From contig NZ_JASISS010000009.1 of NCBI RefSeq assembly GCF_030063195.1, positions 52,066 through 116,065 of the forward strand: a stretch of DNA of 64,000 bases, read 5' to 3'. A program made the position numbers and the translations under genes. The first letter of the stretch is position 1. Every line of letters begins with the position of its first letter. Positions 43,551 to 55,730 of this stretch are shown in pieces. Source of the stretch: Cryobacterium sp. PH31-AA6. Its GTDB lineage: Bacteria > Actinomycetota > Actinomycetes > Actinomycetales > Microbacteriaceae. The notes beneath the pieces were generated by a model. The model was not told the DNA's origin. It did not search any database and saw nothing but the letters and a program-made list of their open reading frames with translations.

Positions 43551-43985
43551 ATGACCCATCCCGCTGCCGACCCGGCACAACACGCCCGCCTGGACCGGTT
43601 CCTCGACGAGGACTTCTTCGGCCACCAGCCGGCTTCCCGCGAGCAGCTTCCCGATCCCGAGCCGCTGCTGGTCAATCTCACCCGGTGCGTGATCGAGGTG
43701 CTGGCGGGGGCACGCGAGCTGGACCAGCTGGCACGCTGGGTCAGCGACGACGTCTACCGTCACCTGCTCAAGCGCGTGGTGTTGTCATCCCGGGCGCGGG
43801 CCATCAAGGGCCTGCAGGCTCAGCGACCGGCCATCAGCATCGGCCGCGTCACCATCACCGAGCCACGCGACGGCGTGATCGAGGCCGTGGTGATCGTGCA
43901 CAGCCGCGTTCGGGTGCGCGCCGTCGCGCTCCGCCTGGAGGGCATGGACCATCGTTGGCGGGCGAGCGCGATCAACGTCCTCTGA
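43551..43985 (+). CDS. Rv3235 family protein
   Basis: Protein of 144 residues without membrane segments. The conserved part (about 40-144) reads LVNLTRCVIEVLAGARELDQLARWVSDDVYRHLLKR, then ISIGRVTITEPRDGVIEAVVIVHSRVRVRAVALRLEG. This is the pattern of the actinobacterial Rv3235 family, which lies next to secA in many genomes. Its function is unknown; the fold looks like a small helical part followed by a sheet. The ATG at 43551 has GGAGGAG 4-10 nt upstream. It is convergent with secA (26-nt gap). Confidence 0.85.
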   Translation: MTHPAADPAQHARLDRFLDEDFFGHQPASREQLPDPEPLLVNLTRCVIEVLAGARELDQLARWVSDDVYRHLLKRVVLSSRARAIKGLQAQRPAISIGRVTITEPRDGVIEAVVIVHSRVRVRAVALRLEGMDHRWRASAINVL

Positions 43986-44011
43986 TAATCCCGGCGGTTG
44001 ATCCCGGCGCT

Positions 44012-46816
<2,805 letters not shown>

Positions 46817-46927
46817 GAATGCACTCCATTAGTCGTCATGGCGCAGATTCACGCCTGTCGTCCGGCCGGACGCATGTATCCCGGCGCAGCGCGCCGACAC
46901 AGCGGCAACTATAACAATGCTAGTTGG

Positions 46928-47629
46928 TCAGTTGCTGCGCTTGGTGGCCGACGGCACTGCCTCCGTGAGTTCGTCGCTGTTCTCGTCCAGTTCGATCACA
47001 CCGTAGTCCCAGCCCTTGCGCCGGTAGACCACACTGGGACGCTTGGTCTCCGCGTCCTGGAACAGGTAGAAGTCGTGACCGACCAACTCCATGAAGTAGA
47101 GGGCGTCGTCCACCGTCATCGGGGCCGCTGCGAAGACCTTGCGGCGGATGACGACCGGGGAGTAGACCTCTTCCGGCGCCTCGGCCGTCGTTTCCTCGGT
47201 CACGACCGGGATCGCTCCCGTGCGCACCCGGTCGAGGGTCTCCGCGTCGGCCGGCGTGATGTCGACGACGCTGAAGTCCACCGACGCGGCGTCGTGGAGT
47301 GAGATCGGCCGGTGAGCGCCGCCACGGTGCAGCTTCTGACGGTCCTTGGCCCGGCGCACGCGCTCGAGCAGACGGCCGAGCGCCACATCGAACGCCGCGT
47401 ACTTGTCCGAGCCGTCGGCCTCGGCCCGCACGACGGGGCCCTTGCCGATCAGCGTCAGTTCGACGCGGTCGTTGCCCGTCGCCCCGTTCTTTTCACGGTG
47501 GCGGCTGAGCTTGATTTCCAGGGCGAGGGCCTTGTCGGCGAGACCGGCAACCTTCTCGGCCTTCTCCGTCGCATATTCCCGGAAACGATCAGTGATCCCT
47601 AGGTTTCGTCCAACGATGTTTGTTTCCAT
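46928..47629 (-). CDS. hpf: Ribosome hibernation-promoting factor, long form
   Basis: Protein of 233 residues that dimerises 70S ribosomes into inactive 100S particles. The N-terminal domain (about 1-105) has the S30AE fold (EYATEKAEKVAGLADKALALEIKLSRH). The C-terminal dimerisation domain contains MTVDDALYFMELVGHDFYLFQDAETKRPSVVYRRKGWDYGVIEL. Between them lies an acidic linker (about 145-175). The ATG at 47629 has a strong GGAGG 5 nt upstream. It sits between comF and secA on minus. A near DnaA-box sequence (TTATCCACC on minus, 47709-47717) lies in the upstream gap. Confidence 0.95.
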   Translation of the reverse strand: METNIVGRNLGITDRFREYATEKAEKVAGLADKALALEIKLSRHREKNGATGNDRVELTLIGKGPVVRAEADGSDKYAAFDVALGRLLERVRRAKDRQKLHRGGAHRPISLHDAASVDFSVVDITPADAETLDRVRTGAIPVVTEETTAEAPEEVYSPVVIRRKVFAAAPMTVDDALYFMELVGHDFYLFQDAETKRPSVVYRRKGWDYGVIELDENSDELTEAVPSATKRSN

Positions 47630-47730
47630 GACGACCTCCAGATCTGGCGAACCGCCCTTTTATCTGGGCGATTAGTACGCGCCTTTAGCTCCCACCGTAG
47701 TGCTCCCCGGTGGATAAGTCATGGCTTTTG

Positions 47731-48426
47731 TCAACGAGTTTCCGTTGAACGGGAGGCGACGGCATGACGACGCCGTGTTTCCGCGAGAGTGGCCACTCCG
47801 ACCACCTCGCCGCCGGCTTCGAGCACGGCGCGGCGGGCCTCGAGCACCGTCGCACCGGTGGTGAGAATGTCGTCGACGACCAGAGCACGGAATCCGTCCA
47901 GGGCCCGGACTGCTGCCAGGGACCCTCGTTTGTTCGAGCCGCGTTCCCCGCTGTCGAGGCCAACCTGGTCGGTGGTCTCGCGCACGGCACGCAGCACCCG
48001 CGTCGGCTTCAGCCCGCCCCGGAGAAGGAGCAGCTCGACAGGGTGGAAGCCACGCTGTCGCCAGGCCCGCCTGGTTGACGGCACGGTGACCAGATGGATA
48101 CCCGACCGGCCGTCTTCGTCGGAGGTCGGCGCCGCGGCGAGCGCGGCGACGACGGCGCACCGGAGGGACGCGGCAAGCGCGCCGGCGGCATCCGTGCGGC
48201 CGCCGTCCTTGTAGGCGGCGATCACCTGCCGGACCGCACCGGAATAGTCCAGCGCCGACCACACCGGGACACCCCGGCGGTCGGCGCAGTGCACGGCGGG
48301 ACGCAGCGCCGTGCGGCAGGCGGGGCAGAGCGACCGGTCCGGCCTGCCGCAGCCGCTGCAGTCGGTCGGCATCACGACCGCCCACGCGTCGAGCAGGGCC
48401 TCTCCGATCCCTCGCGACAGCCTCAT
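47731..48426 (-). CDS. comF: ComF family protein (phosphoribosyltransferase-like)
   Basis: Protein of 231 residues. An N-terminal zinc-finger-like segment has paired Cys (CSGCGRPDRSLCPAC, about residues 23-37). A type I PRTase domain with the PRPP loop ALVVDDILTTGATVLEARR follows. ComF proteins are linked to DNA uptake and recombination-related helicase function in competent bacteria; no comE genes are in this window. An alternative longer reading in another frame is not supported. The gap to lpqB (about 100 nt) holds an 8-bp hairpin (48458-48487). Confidence 0.9.
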   Translation of the reverse strand: MRLSRGIGEALLDAWAVVMPTDCSGCGRPDRSLCPACRTALRPAVHCADRRGVPVWSALDYSGAVRQVIAAYKDGGRTDAAGALAASLRCAVVAALAAAPTSDEDGRSGIHLVTVPSTRRAWRQRGFHPVELLLLRGGLKPTRVLRAVRETTDQVGLDSGERGSNKRGSLAAVRALDGFRALVVDDILTTGATVLEARRAVLEAGGEVVGVATLAETRRRHAVASRSTETR

Positions 48427-48527
48427 CGGCCCATCGTTCCCCGTGCGCCCGCGGGCGGGCTCTGCTCGCCCAATCCGGTGCAGAGCCGCGCGGCGGAGCG
48501 CCGGGGAGGGGATGGCTGGCCGCCGAT

Positions 48528-50210
48528 CTAGCCGCCGATGCCCTGCTGGGTGGCCAGCAGCGTGACCCCGTCGATGCGCTGCTGCCAGCCCAGTCCACGC
48601 TGAACCAGGAGCGCCCCGGACGCCGTGAGGGCCCGGAGGTCACGCAGGCTGTTGCTGCCGACAATGGCGACCGAATCCGGTGCGGACTCGAGGATCGAGC
48701 TGACGCCGCCGATTTGCTGGGCGACGATCCGCTCTTCGCCCCCGGGGATCACGGTCAGGTAGGCCACGGTGAGCTCATCGATCCAGGTGGCGTCGATCGG
48801 CTCGCCGACCTCGGAGGCCAGCTGGACCTCGTCGCCGAGAGCCACCGGCACGTTCTTCTCCCGCTTGATCGATACGACCACGAAACGGGTGTCGGTGCCC
48901 GCCCGAAGCAGCGCGATCAGCCGGGTGCCGTCGCGAGAGACCCGAAGGGACGCGATCGAGGAGGCTTCCGGCCATGGCGCCGGCACCGCGGTCGCGTCGC
49001 CGGAGGGACTGTAGACGAACAGCTCCCCCGGTCGGGCCGCCGGCACAGACCAGACGTAACCGTGGTTGTCGACCGCGGGTGCGATCAAACCCTGCCGCGG
49101 GTCGAGCAGCTTCGGATCCTCGCCCACCCGCACGCCGTAGACGCCGGACCCGGTCAGCGCGGCCGCGACCGTCTGCCCCGGCGAGAGCGTCACGGCACTG
49201 GGGCTGAGGGCCACGATCTGATCGGAGAGCCCGGGGATGGGCGTGGTGTTCTTCCCCGTCGCCGCCAGGAAGCCGAACTCGCTGTCGCGGAGCACGAGCG
49301 CCCGGGCGTCCACCCGGGGGTTGACCGTTGGCGCGTTCCCACCCAGGTCGCCGATGTCCTGGGAGTTCTGGTTGATCGTGATGGTCACGGACAACCCGGT
49401 GGGGAGGCTGTTTCTCAGCTGGACCCGCATCCGCTGCAGGGTGACCCGGTCGGCGTTGAGGGCTTCGCTGTTCAGATCGACCTTGGCGTCCCTGGCGATG
49501 ACCTGAACCGCATCGGCGGTGAGTTTCGTCCCGGCCGGGAACGCGGTCACCACCGAGCCGGCCAGCCAGGGGCTTGGCCCGGCGAGCATGCCGTTGACGA
49601 TCTTGGTCAGCGTGGCCGCGCCGCGCGGGAACCAGCGGAGGTCGGGCACCAGGAAGCTGAAATCGGGGTCGAAAAAGTAGAGCGCCTGGGCGGTGAACAC
49701 GTCCCGGAACGTGTTCTGGTCGATCACCGTGCCGTTCGGGGCCGCGCTGATGCGCCATTGGCCGCCGACCTGAACGAACTGATAGCGCAACGGAACGGGG
49801 GCCGAGGATTCGACCTCCTGGTACTCGCCGATCTCGTCCACTTCCGCCACGGGGGTGACCGTGAACACCATCGTGCGCTCGTCGGCGACGACGACGCTCC
49901 GGCCAACGCCGTCGTCGACGGTCACACCGGACTCCGGACTCCAGGCGCCGCTGTAACTCGGGGCCAGGAACTCGCGGGCGATCTCGTAGTCGTTCTCCGG
50001 GCTGGTGGCCGCGTCAATGAAGCCGCGAAGGATGCCCTCCTGGCTGGCGTCCTTCTGCGGTCTGGACGGCAGGAACACCGGAGCGGGGGTGTCGCCAGGC
50101 TGCACCGCCTGGCCGGCCCTGACGCCGCCGTCCCTGGGGATGCCCGAGCACCCGGCCAGCAACAGTGCCAGCGCGAGCAGGCCGGCCAGGGTCCGGATGC
50201 GGCTACGCAT
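48528..50210 (-). CDS. lpqB: LpqB family lipoprotein (MtrB-interacting)
   Basis: Lipoprotein of 560 residues. The signal peptide ends in a lipobox LLAGC, with the lipidated Cys at about residue 21. A GerMN domain (about 200-310; LRNSLPTGLSVTITINQ and surroundings) is followed by a beta-propeller-like C-terminal part (about 330-560; YVWSVPAARPGELFVYSPSG). In mycobacteria and corynebacteria LpqB modulates the MtrAB two-component system and cell-wall growth. It overlaps mtrB by 8 nt, so the two are [15 protein letters not shown] coupled. Confidence 0.93.
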   Translation of the reverse strand: MRSRIRTLAGLLALALLLAGCSGIPRDGGVRAGQAVQPGDTPAPVFLPSRPQKDASQEGILRGFIDAATSPENDYEIAREFLAPSYSGAWSPESGVTVDDGVGRSVVVADERTMVFTVTPVAEVDEIGEYQEVESSAPVPLRYQFVQVGGQWRISAAPNGTVIDQNTFRDVFTAQALYFFDPDFSFLVPDLRWFPRGAATLTKIVNGMLAGPSPWLAGSVVTAFPAGTKLTADAVQVIARDAKVDLNSEALNADRVTLQRMRVQLRNSLPTGLSVTITINQNSQDIGDLGGNAPTVNPRVDARALVLRDSEFGFLAATGKNTTPIPGLSDQIVALSPSAVTLSPGQTVAAALTGSGVYGVRVGEDPKLLDPRQGLIAPAVDNHGYVWSVPAARPGELFVYSPSGDATAVPAPWPEASSIASLRVSRDGTRLIALLRAGTDTRFVVVSIKREKNVPVALGDEVQLASEVGEPIDATWIDELTVAYLTVIPGGEERIVAQQIGGVSSILESAPDSVAIVGSNSLRDLRALTASGALLVQRGLGWQQRIDGVTLLATQQGIGG

Positions 50211-51849
50211 GGTGACCTCCGGTCACGATGTCGGCGGTGGCCGGGGCGATTCCGGCATCGTCGGGCGGCAGCGGGCTCGGCGAGGACGTGAAGGTTCCCC
50301 GCGCGGTGCGCGGCAGGGTCAACCGGAAGCAGGATCCCTTGCCGGGGCTCGACCAGACCTGCAACCAGCCGCCGTGCACCGAGGCATCCTCGAGCGCGAT
50401 CGAGAGGCCCAGACCGGTGCCGCCGATGGTGCGTTTGCGGGAGGGATCGGCCCGCCAGAACCGGTCGAAGACATGGGCGAGGTCGGTCTGGCTCATTCCC
50501 AGTCCGTAATCCCTGACGGACAGGGCGACGGCGGTCTCGCTGCTGTCGACGGAGACGATAATGGGTTTGCCTTCCCCGTGTTCGATGGCGTTGCCGATCA
50601 GGTTGTGCATGATCCGGCGGATGCGACGCGGGTCGACTTCGGCGTCCAGGTGACCGCCGGGCGCCACGAGGGTGAGCTGCGTGCCCTTCGACTCACCGAG
50701 GCTGCGGAGCCCGTCGATCGCATCCTCGGCCAGGTGCACGAGGTTCGTCGGTTCCGTCTCCAACTCCACCGACCCGGCGTCGTACTTGCTGATCTCGAGC
50801 AGGTCCTCGAGGAGCAGCTCGAAGCGTTCGACCTGAGCGTGCAGCAGCTCGGCGGTGCGCCCGGTGGCGGGACGGAATGTGGCGCGCTGGTCGTAGAGCA
50901 GGTCCCCGGCCAGCCGGATCGTGGTCAGCGGGGTGCGCAGCTCGTGCGAGACGTCGGAGACGAAGCGCTGCTGTACCTCGGAGAGGTCGGCCAGCTCCCT
51001 GATCTGGCTCTCCAGACTGTCCGCCATCCCGTTGAACGACCGGGCAAGGGTGGCGATGACGTCGGTGCCCTTCTCCGGGATGCGTACCCCGAGATCGCCG
51101 GACGCCAGCCGCTCGCTCGTCTCCGCGGCGACCCGGATCGGGGTGACCACGAAGCGCACCACAATCCAGGTGACGGCCCCGATCAGCAGAACGAGCAGGA
51201 GGCCGGCGACGATGAGCGTGCGCTGCACGAAGAAGAGGGTCGCCTCTGCCTCACCGAGGCTGTAGCCGATGTACAGCTCGTAACGGCCGGCGACCGGCAC
51301 GGTGAGTTGAGATCCGACGACGATTCCCGGGGTTTCGCCGCCGTCGTCGGTGGAGAGCGTCACCGACTGCCAGAACTGTTTCCCCGAGTCTTTCTGCACC
51401 GATCCGCGGAGCTCGTCGGAGATGACCGAGGTCGATTCCCCGAACGTCGAGAAGTCCTGGGGCGCGGCCGTCGAGGGTTCCTGGCCGGGCACCCGGAACA
51501 CGGCGACGAGACGACTGGACGACGCCGCCGAAATGGAACTGCGTGCGGAACCGAGCAGGCTCTGCACCTGTACCCGGTCGGAGGCATCGGAGGCGTCCAG
51601 GATGCCCTGGGCCGCGGCCGTCGCCCGGTTCGAGTCCAACTCGACCTGGCCCAGTCTGGACTGGAACAGGTCGTTTCCCACGCTGATCGACACATACACA
51701 CCGACGAGGGCGATGGCGATGCCGGACAGTGCCACGGTGATCGCCACGGTGCGGAACTGGAGCGAGGAACGCCAGAGACGCGCGGTCCTGGCCGGCCAGG
51801 ACCGCCAATCCCGCCAGTCGATGCGAACAAACCCGGTCTGGTCGGCCAC
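50203..51849 (-). CDS. mtrB: Sensor histidine kinase MtrB
   Basis: Membrane kinase of 548 residues. The first membrane segment (about 30-55) and second (about 205-230) enclose an extracytoplasmic sensor. A HAMP domain (VTPIRVAAETSERLASGDLGVRIPE), a HisKA domain (VSDVSHELRTPLTTIRLAGDLL) and an ATPase domain (NLIGNAIEHGEG, GLGMSQTDLAHVFDRFWR, GGTGLGLSIALEDA) follow. It controls MtrA and thereby cell division and wall homeostasis. The GTG at 51849 is 5 nt after the mtrA stop. The order mtrA-mtrB-lpqB is the standard actinobacterial operon. Confidence 0.95.
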   Translation of the reverse strand: MADQTGFVRIDWRDWRSWPARTARLWRSSLQFRTVAITVALSGIAIALVGVYVSISVGNDLFQSRLGQVELDSNRATAAAQGILDASDASDRVQVQSLLGSARSSISAASSSRLVAVFRVPGQEPSTAAPQDFSTFGESTSVISDELRGSVQKDSGKQFWQSVTLSTDDGGETPGIVVGSQLTVPVAGRYELYIGYSLGEAEATLFFVQRTLIVAGLLLVLLIGAVTWIVVRFVVTPIRVAAETSERLASGDLGVRIPEKGTDVIATLARSFNGMADSLESQIRELADLSEVQQRFVSDVSHELRTPLTTIRLAGDLLYDQRATFRPATGRTAELLHAQVERFELLLEDLLEISKYDAGSVELETEPTNLVHLAEDAIDGLRSLGESKGTQLTLVAPGGHLDAEVDPRRIRRIMHNLIGNAIEHGEGKPIIVSVDSSETAVALSVRDYGLGMSQTDLAHVFDRFWRADPSRKRTIGGTGLGLSIALEDASVHGGWLQVWSSPGKGSCFRLTLPRTARGTFTSSPSPLPPDDAGIAPATADIVTGGHHA

Positions 51850-51854
51850 GGGAA

Positions 51855-52535
51855 TTAGCCGGCCGCGCCGGCCCGGTAACCGACTCCGCGCACGGTCATC
51901 ACGATGCGGGGGTTGTCCGGATCGTCCTCCACCTTCGCGCGCAGACGCTGAACATGCACATTGACGAGCCGGGTGTCGGCCTTGTAGTGATAACCCCAGA
52001 CCTGTTCCAGGAGCATCTCCCTGGTGAAGACCTGTTGAGGCTTCGAGGCGAGAGCAAGCAGCAGGTCGAACTCGAGCGGGGTGAGGTTGATCTGGCGATC
52101 GCCGCGACGCACCTCGTGCCCGGCCGCGTCAACGACCAGGTCGCCGATCTGCAGGGTCGCCGCGGTGTCGTTCGAGACCGGGCGGAGGCGGGTGCGAATC
52201 CGGGCGACGAGTTCCTTGGGGTTGAACGGTTTGACCATGTAGTCATCCGCCCCCGACTCGAGGCCCTTGACGACGTCGGTGGTGTCGGTCCTGGCCGTGA
52301 GCATGATGATGGGCGTTCCGGACTCGGCACGGATGAGACTGCACACCTCGATGCCGTCGAGGCCGGGCAGCATGAGGTCGAGCAGCACGAGGTCGGGTTT
52401 GGTCGCCCGGAACGCATCCAGCGCGAGCGCACCATCCGCGCAGAAGAATGGTTCGAAGTCTTCGCCGTGCAAGACGATGCCGATCATCTCTGCCAGCGCG
52501 GTGTCGTCGTCGACGACCAGAATGCGTGCGTTCAT
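51855..52535 (-). CDS. mtrA: DNA-binding response regulator MtrA (OmpR/PhoB family)
   Basis: Protein of 226 residues. The receiver domain has LVVDDDTALAEM, the phospho-acceptor Asp in LVLLDLMLPGLDG, LTARTD and the Lys in MVKPFNPKELVARI. The C-terminal winged helix reads LTPLEFDLLLALASKPQQVFTREMLLEQVWGY, then RLVNVHVQRLRAKVEDDP and GVGYRAG. It is the master regulator of cell-wall and division genes in actinobacteria, activated by MtrB. It is the first gene of the minus-strand row mtrA-mtrB-lpqB-comF-hpf-secA. Only a weak ribosome site precedes the ATG at 52535. Confidence 0.96.
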   Translation of the reverse strand: MNARILVVDDDTALAEMIGIVLHGEDFEPFFCADGALALDAFRATKPDLVLLDLMLPGLDGIEVCSLIRAESGTPIIMLTARTDTTDVVKGLESGADDYMVKPFNPKELVARIRTRLRPVSNDTAATLQIGDLVVDAAGHEVRRGDRQINLTPLEFDLLLALASKPQQVFTREMLLEQVWGYHYKADTRLVNVHVQRLRAKVEDDPDNPRIVMTVRGVGYRAGAAG

Positions 52536-52669
52536 ACGTCCGTTTTCAGCTCAGTCACCCTGGAATTCCCCCCGGTGAGTAGTGCAATCTTTAGTCCAAG
52601 AGTAGTCGAGACTTCGGCGCGATCCGGGAACGTCCCTGTTCGGTACCGAGGTGTGCCAGCATTGATCTC

Positions 52670-53803
52670 GTGACGGACCCGCGGAACTGGCAGTCCCCGA
52701 CTGATGAGGGGCGAAATCCGCCGCGCTACGGCGAGCAGATCCCGCCGAATGCGCCGCCCGGCGGGCAACAGCCCGGCTGGACTCCGCCGCCTCGCCCCGG
52801 CCTGATCCCCCTGCGCCCGCTCGGCTTCGGAACGCTGCTCTGGGCGCCGTACCAGGTGCTCCGCCGCAACCCGAAGGCCACGTTCGGAAGCGCCCTGCTC
52901 ATCCAGGCCGTGATCACCCTGGCTACCCTCGCGGTCGTCGGCACGGTGACGTTCTTCGCGCTGAGCCGGGTGGACAGCGCACCGCTCGCCGAGCGCGACG
53001 CCGTGCAGGCCGGGGCCTGGGTCAGCATCGCCCTGTCCGCCCTGATCCCGATCGCGCTCTCGCTCGTGGCCAGCGCCCTGCTTCAGGGCGTCATCGTCCT
53101 GGAGGTCGCCAGGGCCACCCTCGGCGAGAAGCTCCGGCTGGTCCTGCTCTGGCGGATGGTCGGCCGCCGGCTCTGGCCGCTGGTGCTGTGGACCCTCCTG
53201 CTCAGCACCGCGGTACTCGTGGGCCTCGGCGTCGTCGCCGGGGTCGTCGTGCTGTTCGTGACGCTCGGCGGGGCGTGGGTCTACCTCGGCGTCCTCGCCG
53301 GCGTCCTCGGCGTCCTGCTCTTCATCGCCGGCAGCGCCTGGCTCGGAACGAAACTGTCCCTGGTGCCGTGCCTGATCGTGCTGGAGCGACTCGGCATCCG
53401 CCGGTCGGTGCTGCGGTCGTGGTCGCTGACCCGCGGATACTTCTGGCGAACCCTCGGCGTGCAGCTCCTCGTCGCCGTGATCATCAACGTCGTCAGTCAG
53501 GTCGTGGTCACCCCGGTGAGCCTCCTGTTCACGGTGGCCACCTCGCTCGTCGACCCCAACGCCAGCTTCGACGCGTACCTGCCCTCGATCGTCCTCTATG
53601 TACTCGTGTTGTTCATCAGCCTCGTGCTCGGCGCGGTTGCGACGGTTGTCCAGTCCGCGACGGTCGCCCTGATCTACATCGACCTGCGGATGCGCAAGGA
53701 GGGCCTGGATCTCGAACTGGCTCGTTTCGTCGAGTCCGGTCCGGGCAGCGGCAGGATCGACCCCTACCTGGTGAGCGCCGGCCCGCGGACACCTGGGGCA
53801 TGA
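52670..53803 (+). CDS. Membrane protein with glycerophosphoryl diester phosphodiesterase membrane domain
   Basis: Protein of 377 residues. A Pro/Gly-rich cytoplasmic N-terminus (about 1-42) precedes six hydrophobic segments of the GDPD membrane-domain type (RPLGFGTLLWAPYQVLRRNPKATFG is the usual entry). No catalytic GDPD domain is present. Function unknown. The GTG at 52670 opens the protein; no good ribosome site is seen. Its stop overlaps the DUF4129 gene by 4 nt. It is the first gene of a plus-strand unit that runs through DUF4129, DUF4350, MoxR and DUF58 genes. Confidence 0.82.
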   Translation: MTDPRNWQSPTDEGRNPPRYGEQIPPNAPPGGQQPGWTPPPRPGLIPLRPLGFGTLLWAPYQVLRRNPKATFGSALLIQAVITLATLAVVGTVTFFALSRVDSAPLAERDAVQAGAWVSIALSALIPIALSLVASALLQGVIVLEVARATLGEKLRLVLLWRMVGRRLWPLVLWTLLLSTAVLVGLGVVAGVVVLFVTLGGAWVYLGVLAGVLGVLLFIAGSAWLGTKLSLVPCLIVLERLGIRRSVLRSWSLTRGYFWRTLGVQLLVAVIINVVSQVVVTPVSLLFTVATSLVDPNASFDAYLPSIVLYVLVLFISLVLGAVATVVQSATVALIYIDLRMRKEGLDLELARFVESGPGSGRIDPYLVSAGPRTPGA

Positions 53804-54480
53804 TCGGTGGGTGGGGGCTCAGAACGGCGGTGCTGGCCGGCATCCCCGTCGATCCCGACGCGCCGGAAGCCCGCAGCCTGCTCCGTGAGGAGCTGGCGAA
53901 GGCGCGGTACCAGTCGGCCCAGCCGACCTGGTTCGACCGGCTCTCCAAGGCCATCCTCGACTGGTTCGGCTCCCTCGTCGCGCCGTCCGGGGGCGGCCCG
54001 GCCGGCTGGGTCCCGTTGATCGTGACCATCATTGTGGCCGCGGTCCTGATTGCGCTCTTCCTCATCTTCGGTCTGCCCCGGCTGAACCGACGCAGCACCC
54101 TGGCCGACGAACTCTTCGGCGTGAGCGACCGCCGCACGGCGGCCGACCTCAGAACGGCCGCCCTGGCCGCCGCCTCACATCGGGACTGGACCCTGGCGGG
54201 CGAGGAGATGTTCCGGGCGGTTGCCCGGGGCCTGTTCGAGCGCACAATCCTGATTCCGACGCCGGGTACCACCGCGCACACCTTCGCGGATCGAGCCGCC
54301 GATGCGTTCCCGAGTGAGCGCGTCAGGCTCGCCACGTCAGCGGACGTCTTCGACGGACTTCGCTACCTCGGGGAGGACGGGACCGAGGCGATGTTCCTCG
54401 CCCTGGCCGCGCTGGAAAGCGACCTGCGTGCGGCAACCCCCGTCCGGCGGGAAGACCCAACGCCGCCGGGCGCGTCATGA
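53800..54480 (+). CDS. DUF4129 domain-containing membrane protein
   Basis: Protein of 226 residues with one membrane segment (about 67-88, VPLIVTIIVAAVLIALFLIF). A C-terminal cytoplasmic DUF4129 domain (about 118-215; AAASHRDWTLAGEEMFRAVARGLFER, TPGTTAHTFADRAADAFP) follows. In relatives this domain is often the C-terminal part of transglutaminase-like proteins; here it is separate. Function unknown. The ATG at 53800 overlaps the preceding stop by 4 nt, and its own stop overlaps the next gene by 4 nt. Earlier in-frame codons are a shadow of the upstream gene. Confidence 0.85.
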   Translation: MIGGWGLRTAVLAGIPVDPDAPEARSLLREELAKARYQSAQPTWFDRLSKAILDWFGSLVAPSGGGPAGWVPLIVTIIVAAVLIALFLIFGLPRLNRRSTLADELFGVSDRRTAADLRTAALAAASHRDWTLAGEEMFRAVARGLFERTILIPTPGTTAHTFADRAADAFPSERVRLATSADVFDGLRYLGEDGTEAMFLALAALESDLRAATPVRREDPTPPGAS

Positions 54481-55730
54481 CCGGCGCTCCGGCAGCGGAT
54501 GCGTCCACTCGGGCGACGCCGGACGCCGAGTCCTCCACGCCGACCCTGCGCCTGGCGTTCAGGCGCTCCGCGTTCTGGATCGCGGCCGGCGCCGGCGCCC
54601 TGATCGTCGCCATCATCGCCACCGTCCTGGCCGGTGGCGGCCAGGTCGGCGGGCCGCCTCTCGCCGCCGACAACCCGGCCCCGGCCGGCGCCATGGCCCT
54701 CGTCGAGGTTCTGCGGAGCCAGGGGGTGAGCGTGACCGTGGCCGATACCCTCGCCGAGGCGACGGCCGCGGCGGCCGGATCGACAGACTCCACACTGTTC
54801 TCCTTCGACGCGGACGGGTATCTCACCCGTACTCAGCTCGAAACGATGGCCGGCCTGGCAACCCGGACGGTCCTCGCGGACCCCGACTTCGACGCCATCC
54901 TCACGCTCGCCCCCGGCGTCGGTTTCGGAGGACTGGCCGGGACGGATCCCCGCACGGCGAGCTGCGACATCCCGGCCGCGGTCAAGGCCGGCCGCGTCTC
55001 CCCGGGCGGAAAGACGCTCTCCATCACGGCGAACGGCGATGCCGATGCCGACGGTTTGACCGGATGCTTCCCGTCGGGAGCAACCGCCTTCTCACTGGTG
55101 TCCCGGACCGCCGGCGACCGGACTCTCACGCTCGTCGCCGACACCGCGGTGTTTCGCAATGACACGATCACCCTCGATGGCAACGCAGCGCTCGCCCTCA
55201 ACCTGCTCGGGTCCGGCGGCGACCTGATCTGGTACCTGCCGACCCTGGCCGATGTGGCCCGCACCGGGCCGCCGTCGCTCGGCGAGCTGACGCCCGGTTG
55301 GGTCACCCCGACGCTGGTGCTCCTCGTTCTCGTGTCCTTGGCCGCCATGGTCTGGCGTGGACGCCGGTTTGGCCCACTGGTCGCGGAGAACCTGCCCGTC
55401 ACCGTGCGCGCCGGCGAGACGATGGAGGGGCGTGCCCGTCTCTACGCGCGCAGCAGCGCCCGCCTGCGAGCCCTGGATGCCCTGCGGGTGGGAGCGATCC
55501 AACGGCTCGCGGCGAAGGTGGGCCTGTCCAGGCTCGCGACCCTTGACGACGTTGTCCTGGCCGTTGCCGCGGCTGCGGGCCGGGCCCCCGCCGAGGTGCG
55601 GTTGACGCTCGTCGACGCCCTGCCGACCAGCGATCGCGACCTCGTCACCCTGTCCGACCGAATCCAGGATCTCGAGCGGGCCACCACGCGAACGCCAACG
55701 TCACCGCCACCCGGAAGAATGGACCCATGA
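54477..55730 (+). CDS. DUF4350 domain-containing membrane protein
   Basis: Protein of 417 residues. One membrane segment near residues 30-55 precedes an extracytoplasmic DUF4350 domain (about 60-260; SLFSFDADGYLTRTQLETMAGL, LDGNAALALNLLGSGGDLIWYLP). A second membrane segment (about 280-300, WVTPTLVLLVLVSLAAMVW) leads to a cytoplasmic C-terminal region. Function unknown. It overlaps both neighbours by 4 nt and is part of the conserved DUF4129-DUF4350-MoxR-DUF58 cluster. Confidence 0.85.
   Translation: MTGAPAADASTRATPDAESSTPTLRLAFRRSAFWIAAGAGALIVAIIATVLAGGGQVGGPPLAADNPAPAGAMALVEVLRSQGVSVTVADTLAEATAAAAGSTDSTLFSFDADGYLTRTQLETMAGLATRTVLADPDFDAILTLAPGVGFGGLAGTDPRTASCDIPAAVKAGRVSPGGKTLSITANGDADADGLTGCFPSGATAFSLVSRTAGDRTLTLVADTAVFRNDTITLDGNAALALNLLGSGGDLIWYLPTLADVARTGPPSLGELTPGWVTPTLVLLVLVSLAAMVWRGRRFGPLVAENLPVTVRAGETMEGRARLYARSSARLRALDALRVGAIQRLAAKVGLSRLATLDDVVLAVAAAAGRAPAEVRLTLVDALPTSDRDLVTLSDRIQDLERATTRTPTSPPPGRMDP

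Noticed and set aside
47672..48664. A 330-codon alternative frame overlapping comF
   Set aside because: Its composition is Arg/Ser/Pro-rich without motifs, whereas the 231-residue frame has the Cys pairs and PRPP loop of ComF.
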